Shown piece by piece: positions 1 to 5,550 of a stretch of DNA of 11,815 nucleotides. A model generated the notes under the pieces. It was not told the DNA's origin and searched no databases. It saw only the letters and a program-made list of their open reading frames with translations. The translations under genes were made by a program, and so were the position numbers. Each line of letters opens with the position of its first letter. Position 1 is the stretch's first letter. The stretch is from Pseudomonadota bacterium (lineage in GTDB: Bacteria > Pseudomonadota > Alphaproteobacteria > Rhizobiales > Xanthobacteraceae): assembly GCA_023430245.1 (NCBI GenBank), contig JAEZBA010000438.1, positions 1 through 11,815 of the forward strand, given 5' to 3'.

Positions 1-8
1 CCGCACCC

Positions 9-46
9 AAAAAAACCACGGCCGGGGGTTTGCCCGGCCGTTTTGG
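9..46. terminator. Bidirectional intrinsic terminator
   Basis: A perfect 9-bp stem (positions 18-26 pairing with 33-41) with a 6-nt loop is flanked by seven A residues on the left (9-15) and four T residues on the right (41-44). On the minus strand the hairpin is followed by GG and then a T7 run, so it is well placed to end the L,D-transpeptidase transcript, whose stop lies about 50 nt upstream. On the plus strand it could also end a gene entering from the left of the window, which is not visible. Confidence 0.85.
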
Positions 47-95
47 TGACAGCAACCCGCTCTGTTGTGTCGGTCCTTGTCTATCGCTCTCCCGG

Positions 96-971
96 TCAGC
101 GCTGCACGATCACCGTCGCGCCCATGCGGGTGCGCTCGTAGAGATCGATGACGTCCTCGTTGGTCATGCGGATGCATCCCGACGACACCTCTTCGCCGAT
201 CATCCAGGGCTCGTTGGTGCCGTGGATGCGATACAGCGTATCGCCGAGATAAAGTGCGCGTGCGCCCATCGGATTCTTCGGACCGCCTTCCATGTGGCGC
301 GGCAGATTCGGCTGGCGCGCCAGAATCGCAGGCGTCGGCGTCCAGCTTGGCCATTCGCGCTTGTTGGAGACGGTCGAGGTGCCCGACCACGCCGCGCCTT
401 CGCGGCCGACGGCCACGCCGTACTGGATCGCCTGGCCGTTGCCGAGCACGAAATAGAGCCGCTTCTCGCGGTGGCGCACAATGATGGTTCCGGGTGCGTA
501 ATTGCCCGGGAACGTCACGGTCCGGCGGGGGATCTTGGTGTAGAACATCCCGAACATCAGGCGATTGTTCGGGCGCGCGGTATAGGCCGGCGCCGAAGGC
601 GCTTGCGGCTGGCGCGCGTCGGGACGCGGACCGCTCTGCACATTGTCCAGGCCCCACATCGCGCGCATGCGCTCCTGCCAGGTCTGCGGCTGTTGCGGCT
701 GCGCGGGTTGTTGCGGCTGCTGTCGCGCCACAGGGCGGCGAACCGGCCGCGCCTTCGGCTTCGCATCCGGCGACGGATCGACGGCCGCCCGCGCCGGCGG
801 CATTGCCGCAGGAGTGACCTGCCGGGGTGTGGGGGCGGCGGCCCCGGCGGGCACGGCCGGGCTGGCGGCGGCGTAGCGCTGATGGACCTGGGTGGAGGCT
901 TGGGTCTGGGCAGAGGCTTGCGCAGTAACGGCAGCGAGCAGCGAAAAGCTGAGTAAAACCTGTAATTTCAT
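96..971 (-). CDS. Periplasmic L,D-transpeptidase (ErfK/YbiS/YcfS/YnhG, YkuD domain)
   Basis: A 291-residue exported protein of the YkuD family. These enzymes form 3-3 cross-links in peptidoglycan or attach lipoproteins to it, using a catalytic cysteine in the periplasm. Residues 1-21 form a Sec signal peptide ending Ala-Ser-Ala. A Pro/Gln/Ala-rich linker follows to about residue 130, and the YkuD domain covers roughly 155-291. The catalytic signature is complete: His250-Gly-Thr, then Ser-Ser-Gly-Cys266-Ile-Arg268. The ATG at 971 was chosen over an in-frame start 34 codons upstream because it begins the signal peptide and has an AAGGGA Shine-Dalgarno (978-983) 6 nt away. A LysR gene lies upstream on the same strand, but the 144-nt gap holds its own promoter-like elements. 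Substrate and cross-link type cannot be read from the sequence. The family call is firm. Confidence 0.93.
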   Translation of the reverse strand: MKLQVLLSFSLLAAVTAQASAQTQASTQVHQRYAAASPAVPAGAAAPTPRQVTPAAMPPARAAVDPSPDAKPKARPVRRPVARQQPQQPAQPQQPQTWQERMRAMWGLDNVQSGPRPDARQPQAPSAPAYTARPNNRLMFGMFYTKIPRRTVTFPGNYAPGTIIVRHREKRLYFVLGNGQAIQYGVAVGREGAAWSGTSTVSNKREWPSWTPTPAILARQPNLPRHMEGGPKNPMGARALYLGDTLYRIHGTNEPWMIGEEVSSGCIRMTNEDVIDLYERTRMGATVIVQR

Positions 972-1029
972 CGATAGTCCCTTCGACGCCCCCCGCCGAT
1001 GAGGGGCGGACATTATCCGCGTCACCGCA

Positions 1030-1044
1030 CTGCACATAGTGCAG
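1030..1044. promoter_or_regulatory. 15-bp perfect dyad, candidate operator upstream of the L,D-transpeptidase gene
   Basis: CTGCAC-ATA-GTGCAG is a perfect 6-bp inverted repeat with a 3-nt spacer, about 60-75 nt upstream of the L,D-transpeptidase start. On the minus strand a -10-like GATAAT lies at 1012-1017, which puts the dyad over the place where the -35 element should be. No good -35 hexamer is seen there. This arrangement fits a regulator site, but the protein that would bind is unknown. Confidence 0.4.
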
Positions 1045-1115
1045 CGAAGCCACAACTGACGCCGAACGGCCACGTCGAACGAAGCGCAGTCGAATACCGC
1101 CTGAGTCGCGCGGCG

Positions 1116-2018
1116 CTATCCACAACTTTCGCGCAGCACCCGCAGGAACAGCGTCAGGGCATGCGACGGCGGTGCCGTGCGCGTCATCACCCCGACAAAG
1201 GGCAGCCGGTCGCCCAGCTCGAACGGCAGGATCGCCAGCGTTCGCACCGCCTCGTAGGCGGAGGCTGCATCGTCGGGCATCACGCCGATCATGTCGGAGG
1301 AGCGCATCAATTCGTAGTTGAGGCGGATCGAGGTGGATTCGACCAGCGGGATCGGCGCCGCAATCCCGGCCGCGGCGAAGACGCCGTCGATCACGGTGCG
1401 GATCGGCGCGCCCGGCTGCGGCAGCACCCATGGATAGGCCGCGAGCTGCTCCGAAGTCACGCGCTTGCGCGCGGCCAGCGGATGCCGTCGGCGCGCAACG
1501 ATGCGTGTCGGCAGCCGCGTCAGTTTCTCGGCCCGGATGTCTTTGCCGTTGGCACCGGAATCGAGTCGGCCGATCACGCAATCGACTTCGCCGCGCCGCA
1601 GCTGGTCGAGCAGCGCCGCGCTGGTGCCTTCCTGTACGCGGATGCGCAAGGCGGGTGCGATCTTGCGCAGCGCCATCAGGCTTTGCGGCAGCAGTGCGCT
1701 CTCTGCGACCGGCAACGCGCCGATGCGCAGCGAGCCGAGCGTGCCCTGGCTGATCGCGGCCACTTCGTCACGCGCGTGCTCGATGTCGTTACGCAGATAT
1801 TCGGCGCGGATCGCGAGCGCGCGACCGCATTCGGTGAGCGTCACGCCGCGCTTGGTGCGGTCGAACAACGGCGCGCCGAACATCGCCTCCAGTTCGCGCA
1901 CCAGCTTGGAGATCGCGGGCTGGGTGAGATGAACCCGCTGCGCCGCGCGTTGCATCGAGCCTTCGGCCGCGACCGCCAGCAGTACGTCGAGATGGCGCAT
2001 CCGCAGGGTCGAGGACAT
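1116..2018 (-). CDS. LysR-type transcriptional regulator, PcaQ/GbpR-like
   Basis: A 300-residue LysR-family regulator of normal family length. An N-terminal winged helix-turn-helix (about residues 6-64, with the recognition segment around LTQPAISKLVRELE) is followed by a linker helix and a two-lobed effector-binding domain (about 95-295). The N-terminal sequence recalls PcaQ and GbpR regulators, which respond to aromatic or sugar-acid ligands; that is a family resemblance, not proof of ligand. The ATG at 2018 is supported by AAGGGA (2028-2033) 9 nt upstream. The gene diverges from the hydrolase/receptor pair starting at 2113, the classic layout in which a LysR protein activates the divergent operon and represses itself. 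The PcaQ-like box at 2025-2040 overlaps its own Shine-Dalgarno. The divergent pair is therefore its likely target. Confidence 0.93.
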   Translation of the reverse strand: MSSTLRMRHLDVLLAVAAEGSMQRAAQRVHLTQPAISKLVRELEAMFGAPLFDRTKRGVTLTECGRALAIRAEYLRNDIEHARDEVAAISQGTLGSLRIGALPVAESALLPQSLMALRKIAPALRIRVQEGTSAALLDQLRRGEVDCVIGRLDSGANGKDIRAEKLTRLPTRIVARRRHPLAARKRVTSEQLAAYPWVLPQPGAPIRTVIDGVFAAAGIAAPIPLVESTSIRLNYELMRSSDMIGVMPDDAASAYEAVRTLAILPFELGDRLPFVGVMTRTAPPSHALTLFLRVLRESCG

Positions 2019-2024
2019 CGCCGA

Positions 2025-2040
2025 TATTCCCTTGGGTTAT
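2025..2040. promoter_or_regulatory. LysR box resembling the PcaQ site
   Basis: Read on the minus strand the site is ATAACC-CAAG-GGAATA. The PcaQ site reported from Sinorhizobium meliloti is, from memory, ATAACC-N4-GGTTAA; the left half matches fully and the right half keeps GG at the inner end. The site also contains a general LysR T-N11-A motif (T2027 to A2039) with a CCC/GGG inner dyad. It covers the regulator's own Shine-Dalgarno. It lies about 64 bp from a plausible start of hydrolase transcription (about 2097, after the -10-like CATAAT at 2085-2090), which is the usual distance for a LysR recognition site. Confidence 0.5.
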
Positions 2041-2084
2041 CACCCGATATCATAATGCGATTTCTGTTTATCACTGCGCCCGGC

Positions 2085-2090
2085 CATAAT
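2085..2090 (+). promoter_or_regulatory. Possible -10 element for the hydrolase/receptor operon
   Basis: CATAAT matches the sigma-70 -10 consensus at five of six positions. No convincing -35 hexamer lies 16-18 bp upstream, as is common for activator-dependent LysR promoters. Transcription would start near 2097, leaving a short leader that contains the AGGAGG Shine-Dalgarno. A second CATAAT at 2051-2056 is an alternative. Confidence 0.35.
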
Positions 2091-2112
2091 GGAAGCGACA
2101 GGAGGGCGCCCC

Positions 2113-3006
2113 ATGCGCATCGTGATGCTCGGAACCGGTGCGGCCTTGCCCGATCCCGACCGCTGCCACACCTCGATCCTGATCATGCTGGACAGCGGCC
2201 GCCACCTGATGCTCGATTGCGGGCATGGCGCCACACGCCAGCTGATGCGCGTCGATGTGAACCCGGCCGAAGTCGGCGACCTGTTCCTCACCCATCTGCA
2301 TCACGACCACGTCTGCGAATTGCCGTTCTTCGTGATTTCGGGCTGGATCCTGAACCGCGTCGGCGCGCTCAATATCTACGGACCGGACGGCACCAAGAAG
2401 CTGGTCAGCCATCTGTTCGAGAACGGCGCCTTCGACGCCGACATCCGGGCGCGCGGCGCCTATCCGGCGCGGCAGGCCAATATGGAGGCGATCCGGCCCA
2501 AGGTGACGGAATATGGCGAGGGCGTCGTTCTTGACGATGGTGAGGTTCGCGTCACCGCGGCGCTGATGGACCACATCCCGGCGGAGATATCGCCCTGCTA
2601 CGGCTTTCGCATCGAGGCCGAAGGCAAGGTGGTGGTGTTCTCCGGCGATACTGCGCCCTGCGACAATATCCTGACGCTGTCGCGCGGCGCCGATCTCCTG
2701 ATCCACGAATGCACCTTCACCGAAGCCTTCATCGAGCACCGGCGAAAATCGCAGGTCGGTACCTTCTCGCATACCAGTCCGCAGGACCTCGGCCGGCTCG
2801 CGGTCGAAGCCGGCGTGAAGCAGGTGGTCGCCACCCATATCGGTCATGTGGATTCGCTCAGCCCGGTGCTGAAGCGCGCCGCGGGCAAGCATTTGCCGGT
2901 CGACCTGATGGGGCCGCATCAGATCGACGCTTTCGTTTCGGAAATCCGCAGCGTGTACCGGGGCCCGCTGCAGATCGCTCATGACCTGATGCGCATCGAC
3001 CTGTGA
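2113..3006 (+). CDS. Metallo-beta-lactamase-fold hydrolase (RNase Z/arylsulfatase-like branch)
   Basis: A 297-residue cytoplasmic protein with the metal-binding motifs of the MBL fold: H61-x-H63-x-D65-H66, His154, Asp179 (in SGDT), His198 and His242. The opening MRIVMLGTGAALPDPDR is typical of the RNase Z/ElaC-like and arylsulfatase-like branch, but I see no tRNase Z exosite arm, so a role in tRNA maturation is unlikely. The substrate is unknown. The ATG at 2113 is chosen over one 24 nt upstream because AGGAGG at 2100-2105 sits 7 nt before it. The receptor gene starts 14 nt after its stop, so the two are almost certainly co-transcribed, under the divergent LysR regulator. The pairing suggests that the hydrolase acts on the compound bound by the receptor or a derivative of it; this is inference. 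Confidence 0.9.
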   Translation: MRIVMLGTGAALPDPDRCHTSILIMLDSGRHLMLDCGHGATRQLMRVDVNPAEVGDLFLTHLHHDHVCELPFFVISGWILNRVGALNIYGPDGTKKLVSHLFENGAFDADIRARGAYPARQANMEAIRPKVTEYGEGVVLDDGEVRVTAALMDHIPAEISPCYGFRIEAEGKVVVFSGDTAPCDNILTLSRGADLLIHECTFTEAFIEHRRKSQVGTFSHTSPQDLGRLAVEAGVKQVVATHIGHVDSLSPVLKRAAGKHLPVDLMGPHQIDAFVSEIRSVYRGPLQIAHDLMRIDL

Positions 3007-3020
3007 ACCGGAGACACATC

Positions 3021-3998
3021 ATGACCCGACTGACCCGACGCGCCTTCATTGCAACCGCCGCCGCCGCAGCAGCCCTCGCACCGCACAGCGCCTTTGCCGC
3101 GTTCCCTGACCGGCCGATCACGGTGATCGTGCCCTATGCCGCGGGCGGCGCCGGCGACACGATCATGCGGCTGATCGCTGAAGCGATGGAGAAGAAACTC
3201 GGCCAGCCGATCGTCATCGATGCGCGCGGCGGCGGCGGCGGCATGATCGGCGCCAAGGCGGTAGCAAGCGCCGCGCCGGACGGTCACACGCTGATGATGG
3301 GTGCGACCAACAATTTCGTCATCAACCAGTTCATGTTTCCGAAGACCAGCTTCGATCCGCTGACCGAATTCGTGCCGATCACTCGGGTCGCGGTGGTGCC
3401 GTCGGTGATGTACATGAACCCGTCGGTGCCGGTGAAGACGCTGGGCGAGTTGGTCGAATACGCGAAAAAGCATCCGGGCAAGCTCAGCTATTCGTCGCCT
3501 AGCGTCGGCACCACGCCGCATCTGGCGGTGGAGCGGCTGAAGCAATTGACCGGCATCGAGCTGGTGCATGTGCCGTATCGCGGTGCGCCGCCGGCGATGC
3601 AGGCGCTGATTACCAACGATGTGCAGCTTTATCTCGCCGGCTGGGGCGTCGGACGGGCGTTCGTCGAATCCGGCAAGGCCAAGGCGCTGGCGGTGGCTGC
3701 GGAAAAGCGCCTGCCGAATGTGCCGGATGTGCCGACGGCAAACGAAAGCGGCGTACCGGGCTATGTCGCAGAAAACTGGTGGGGCCTGGCGGCGCCGAAG
3801 GGCACACCGCAGGCTGCGATCGATACGATCCATGCGGCGGTAAAGGCGGCGCTGCAAGACGAGGCCGTCGCGAAAAAACTTGCGGAGCTTGGCTTCCTGC
3901 CGGGCGGCGAGACGCCGGCGCAATTTGCGAAGAACGCCAAGGCCGAGGCCGATATCTGGCGCGACACCGTCGCCAAGGGCAAGCTCGCGGTGGATTGA
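3021..3998 (+). CDS. Tat-exported Bug/TctC-type tripartite tricarboxylate transporter receptor
   Basis: A 325-residue periplasmic solute-binding protein of the Bug (TctC) family, the receptor part of tripartite tricarboxylate transporters. The N-terminus carries a twin-arginine motif (Thr-Arg6-Arg7-Ala-Phe-Ile), an alanine-rich hydrophobic stretch and a likely cleavage after Ala26. The start of the mature domain (FPDRPITVIVPYAAGG) and the later HVPYRG and PDGHTL segments are family hallmarks. The ATG at 3021 is preferred to a GTG at 3003 because GGAGA (3010-3014) lies 6 nt upstream and it gives a compact Tat signal. The gene directly follows the hydrolase. No TctA or TctB membrane subunit is present in the window, so this is an orphan receptor that either borrows a transporter or serves as a sensor. 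Ligand unknown; family members bind carboxylates and aromatic acids, among others. Confidence 0.93.
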   Translation: MTRLTRRAFIATAAAAAALAPHSAFAAFPDRPITVIVPYAAGGAGDTIMRLIAEAMEKKLGQPIVIDARGGGGGMIGAKAVASAAPDGHTLMMGATNNFVINQFMFPKTSFDPLTEFVPITRVAVVPSVMYMNPSVPVKTLGELVEYAKKHPGKLSYSSPSVGTTPHLAVERLKQLTGIELVHVPYRGAPPAMQALITNDVQLYLAGWGVGRAFVESGKAKALAVAAEKRLPNVPDVPTANESGVPGYVAENWWGLAAPKGTPQAAIDTIHAAVKAALQDEAVAKKLAELGFLPGGETPAQFAKNAKAEADIWRDTVAKGKLAVD

Positions 3999-4050
3999 AC
4001 GACGTTCACATCGTCATCGCCCGCGCATGCAGGCGATCCGGTACGCGCAG

Positions 4051-4094
4051 GTCATGCAATGAGTGCTGGATGCCCCGCCTTCGCTGGGCATGAC
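4051..4094. repeat. REP-like intergenic palindrome between convergent genes
   Basis: In the gap between the receptor and trcR, which face each other, ATGCCC (4070-4075) pairs with GGGCAT (4086-4091) around a CGCCTTCGCT loop. The outer GTCATG (4051-4056) and CATGAC (4089-4094) are also complementary. The core resembles, from memory, short palindromes scattered between genes in Rhodopseudomonas/Bradyrhizobium-type genomes. It may serve as a transcription barrier for both genes, although there is no T run. Confidence 0.45.
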
Positions 4095-4147
4095 AGGCAC
4101 CGGCGCGGGCGCTACTATTAACGAGATGCGCCCAGGTTCTTTCCGGC

Positions 4148-4864
4148 CTAGTCCTCGTCGGTCCGGGTGCCGCCGATTTTCTTGAGCTTGGCGAACACCG
4201 ACGCGACGTCGGCGTCTTCCTGCGACTTGGCGCTGGCCGCGGCAGCGCGGCTGTCCTCGTAGGTCGGCTCGTGGTCCGGTGCGGTGGTCACCGAGGCCGG
4301 CAGCAGCGTAACCCGCTCGTGCTCGGACGGCGCCGGCTTCTCCTTGGCGGCCTTGGCGACCTGCATGTCAAGATCGATCTGCGAGCACAGGCCGAGCGTG
4401 ACCGGATCGAGCGGGCTCAGATTGGCGGCATTCCAATGGCTGCGCTCGCGGATGCTCTGGATCGTCGACTTGGTGGTGCCCACCAGCCGCATGATCTGGC
4501 TGTCCTTGAGTTCAGGATGGTTGCGGATCAGCCACAGGATCGCGTTCGGGCGGTCCTGGCGACGCGACACCGGCGTGTAGCGCGGGCCGCGCTTGGTCTT
4601 CTGCTCCGGCACCCGGACCTTGCGGTCGGCGAGATGCAGGCGGCGGGTCTTGTTCTGCTCCGCCAGCTCGATTTCCTCGCGGGTCAACTGGCCGGTCTGG
4701 ATCGGGTCCAGGCCCTTGATGCCCTGTGCGGAATCGCCGTCGGCGATCGCCTTGATCTCGAGCGGATGCAATTTGCAGAATTCGGCGATCTGATCGAACG
4801 ACAGCGCGGTGTTCTCGACCAGCCACACGGCGGTGGCCTTCGGCATCAGCGGCGCTTCCTGCAT
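4148..4864 (-). CDS. trcR: DUF1013 family cell-cycle transcriptional regulator TrcR
   Basis: A 238-residue protein of the DUF1013 family, found in Alphaproteobacteria and named TrcR in Caulobacter, where it is reported to travel with RNA polymerase and affect cell-cycle transcription. The conserved opening (APLMPKATAVWLVENTALSFDQIAEFC) is clear. Two helix-turn-helix-like segments are visible, about residues 22-44 and 107-140 (ending GTTKSTIQSIRER). The C-terminal third (about 172-220) is low in complexity and rich in Ala, Glu and Lys. The ATG at 4864 has AAGGAG (4874-4879) 9 nt upstream; a GTG six codons earlier would contain that Shine-Dalgarno and is rejected. A sigma-70-type promoter at 4956-4984 lies in the gap to the upstream lipoprotein gene, so trcR probably has its own transcript. 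Confidence 0.92.
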   Translation of the reverse strand: MQEAPLMPKATAVWLVENTALSFDQIAEFCKLHPLEIKAIADGDSAQGIKGLDPIQTGQLTREEIELAEQNKTRRLHLADRKVRVPEQKTKRGPRYTPVSRRQDRPNAILWLIRNHPELKDSQIMRLVGTTKSTIQSIRERSHWNAANLSPLDPVTLGLCSQIDLDMQVAKAAKEKPAPSEHERVTLLPASVTTAPDHEPTYEDSRAAAASAKSQEDADVASVFAKLKKIGGTRTDED

Positions 4865-4928
4865 GGCAAAATTCTCCTTCACGCTCCGCCCGCCCGGTCA
4901 GGGCGCATTTGGACGGCGAAGCAAGGTC

Positions 4929-4943
4929 GTCATCGGGGATGAC
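4929..4943. promoter_or_regulatory. Perfect dyad in the trcR leader
   Basis: GTCATC-GGG-GATGAC is a perfect 6-bp inverted repeat with a 3-nt spacer. It lies just downstream of the predicted trcR transcription start (about +6 to +20), where it could be an operator or form a small RNA hairpin. The adjoining GGGGATGACAGG also resembles part of a REP-type intergenic repeat, so a repeat remnant is the main alternative. Confidence 0.4.
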
Positions 4944-4955
4944 AGGAATGACGTG

Positions 4956-4984
4956 AATATAGGCCCTGGCGGGCCGGGGGGCAA
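4956..4984 (-). promoter_or_regulatory. Sigma-70-type promoter of trcR
   Basis: Read on the minus strand, TTGCCC (4979-4984, four of six to TTGACA) is followed after exactly 17 bp by TATATT (4956-4961, five of six to TATAAT; CTATAT, the rhizobial form, is present one base earlier). Transcription would start near 4949, giving a leader of about 85 nt before the trcR ATG. This is the best-matching promoter in the window. Confidence 0.55.
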
Positions 4985-5002
4985 CCTGTCGCAGGGGCCC
5001 GA

Positions 5003-5431
5003 TCAGCAGCCGCGGCAGATATCCATCACCCGTTTGAGCCGGGCGTCCGCCGCGCGTTCCTTTTCCCACCATTGCTCGGAAAAGGGTTTGTTGGCCTCGT
5101 TCTGCACCGAACTCCGGGATCCGGTGGTGCTGGAGACGCTGTCCACCCGCTCGATTGCGGTCGGCCGCGTCCGCACCACGGCGCGGGTCGGCGCTCCGGC
5201 AGGCAGCGGTTCGGCATAGCGGCGCTCGACCACATTGCCGCGCGGCGTCTGCGCCAGCCGGCGTGCGGTGGGTCCGGTTCCATCGAGGAACACTTCGTCG
5301 GCGAGAGCATGGTGAGGTATCGGCTGCCCGGTGGCGTTTTCCACCTGGTAGCTGCTGCCGCTGCTGACACAGCCGGACAACGCTGCGGCCGAAGCTATGG
5401 CCGCCAGCACTTTCATGTGGAACGACATCAT
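5003..5431 (-). CDS. Predicted lipoprotein of unknown function
   Basis: About 142 residues. The N-terminus is a lipoprotein signal: a hydrophobic stretch (KVLAAIASAAALSGC) ending in the lipobox Leu18-Ser-Gly-Cys21, so the mature protein should be lipid-anchored from Cys21. The rest is polar, rich in Arg, Thr and Ser, with no domain I recognise; near the C-terminus there is a Trp-Trp pair (EQWWEKER) and the protein ends DICRGC. Start choice is uncertain: ATG at 5431 (used here), 5428 or 5416 all keep the signal, and an earlier in-frame start at 5464 would give a longer N-terminus. None has a strong Shine-Dalgarno. It precedes trcR on the same strand with a 138-nt gap and diverges from ispH. 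Confidence 0.75.
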   Translation of the reverse strand: MMSFHMKVLAAIASAAALSGCVSSGSSYQVENATGQPIPHHALADEVFLDGTGPTARRLAQTPRGNVVERRYAEPLPAGAPTRAVVRTRPTAIERVDSVSSTTGSRSSVQNEANKPFSEQWWEKERAADARLKRVMDICRGC

Positions 5432-5467
5432 GCCCAACGCCCCAAGCCCGCGTAGACTATTCAACTA

Positions 5468-5496
5468 CCATAGCCTTACTTTGGCGTTAAGTCGAA
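5468..5496 (-). promoter_or_regulatory. Possible promoter of the lipoprotein gene
   Basis: On the minus strand TTCGAC (5491-5496) is followed after 17 bp by CTATGG (5468-5473); each matches the rhizobial consensus CTTGAC-N17-CTATAT at four of six positions. Transcription would begin about 30 nt before the ATG at 5431. A CtrA-like motif lies in the spacer. Confidence 0.35.
5476..5490. promoter_or_regulatory. CtrA-like box in the ispH/lipoprotein divergent region
   Basis: TTAC-N7-TTAA matches the CtrA consensus TTAA-N7-TTAA at seven of eight fixed positions. It lies within the spacer of the proposed lipoprotein promoter, where binding would block transcription. Single matches of this kind occur by chance, although AT-rich motifs are less frequent in GC-rich DNA. 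Confidence 0.35.
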
Positions 5497-5504
5497 TGCT
5501 GTGC

Positions 5505-5529
5505 CTTGACTTCCCGGGGCGGCCGCCCC
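5505..5529 (+). promoter_or_regulatory. CTTGAC -35-like element followed by a GC palindrome upstream of ispH
   Basis: CTTGAC (5505-5510) is identical to the rhizobial -35 consensus. It is followed by a 14-bp perfect palindrome, GGGGCGGCCGCCCC (5516-5529). The expected -10 position (about 5528-5534) has no good match. If this is the ispH promoter, the palindrome occupies the spacer, as in promoters controlled by regulators that distort the spacer; otherwise it would be a leader hairpin. Confidence 0.3.
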
Positions 5530-5550
5530 CATGTCCATCAGACAGTTCCG

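Noticed and set aside
999..2534. A 511-codon open frame on the plus strand, antisense to the LysR gene and running into the hydrolase gene
   Set aside because: Its product is Arg/His/Gln-rich with no domain. It covers two recognisable genes in other frames, which is what GC-rich codon bias produces.
2071..2982. A 303-codon minus-strand open frame opposite the hydrolase gene
   Set aside because: It mirrors the hydrolase gene, which has complete metal-binding motifs and a strong Shine-Dalgarno; the antisense product has no recognisable family.
3003..3020. GTG at 3003 as the start of the receptor gene
   Set aside because: It overlaps the hydrolase stop and lacks the spacing to a Shine-Dalgarno; ATG at 3021 has GGAGA 6 nt upstream and starts a compact Tat signal.
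2979..3923. A 314-codon minus-strand open frame opposite the receptor gene
   Set aside because: The product is Arg/His-rich and low in complexity, and the plus strand encodes a clear Bug receptor.
4271..4942. A 223-codon plus-strand open frame opposite trcR
   Set aside because: It is a shadow of trcR, which has a conserved protein sequence, Shine-Dalgarno and promoter.
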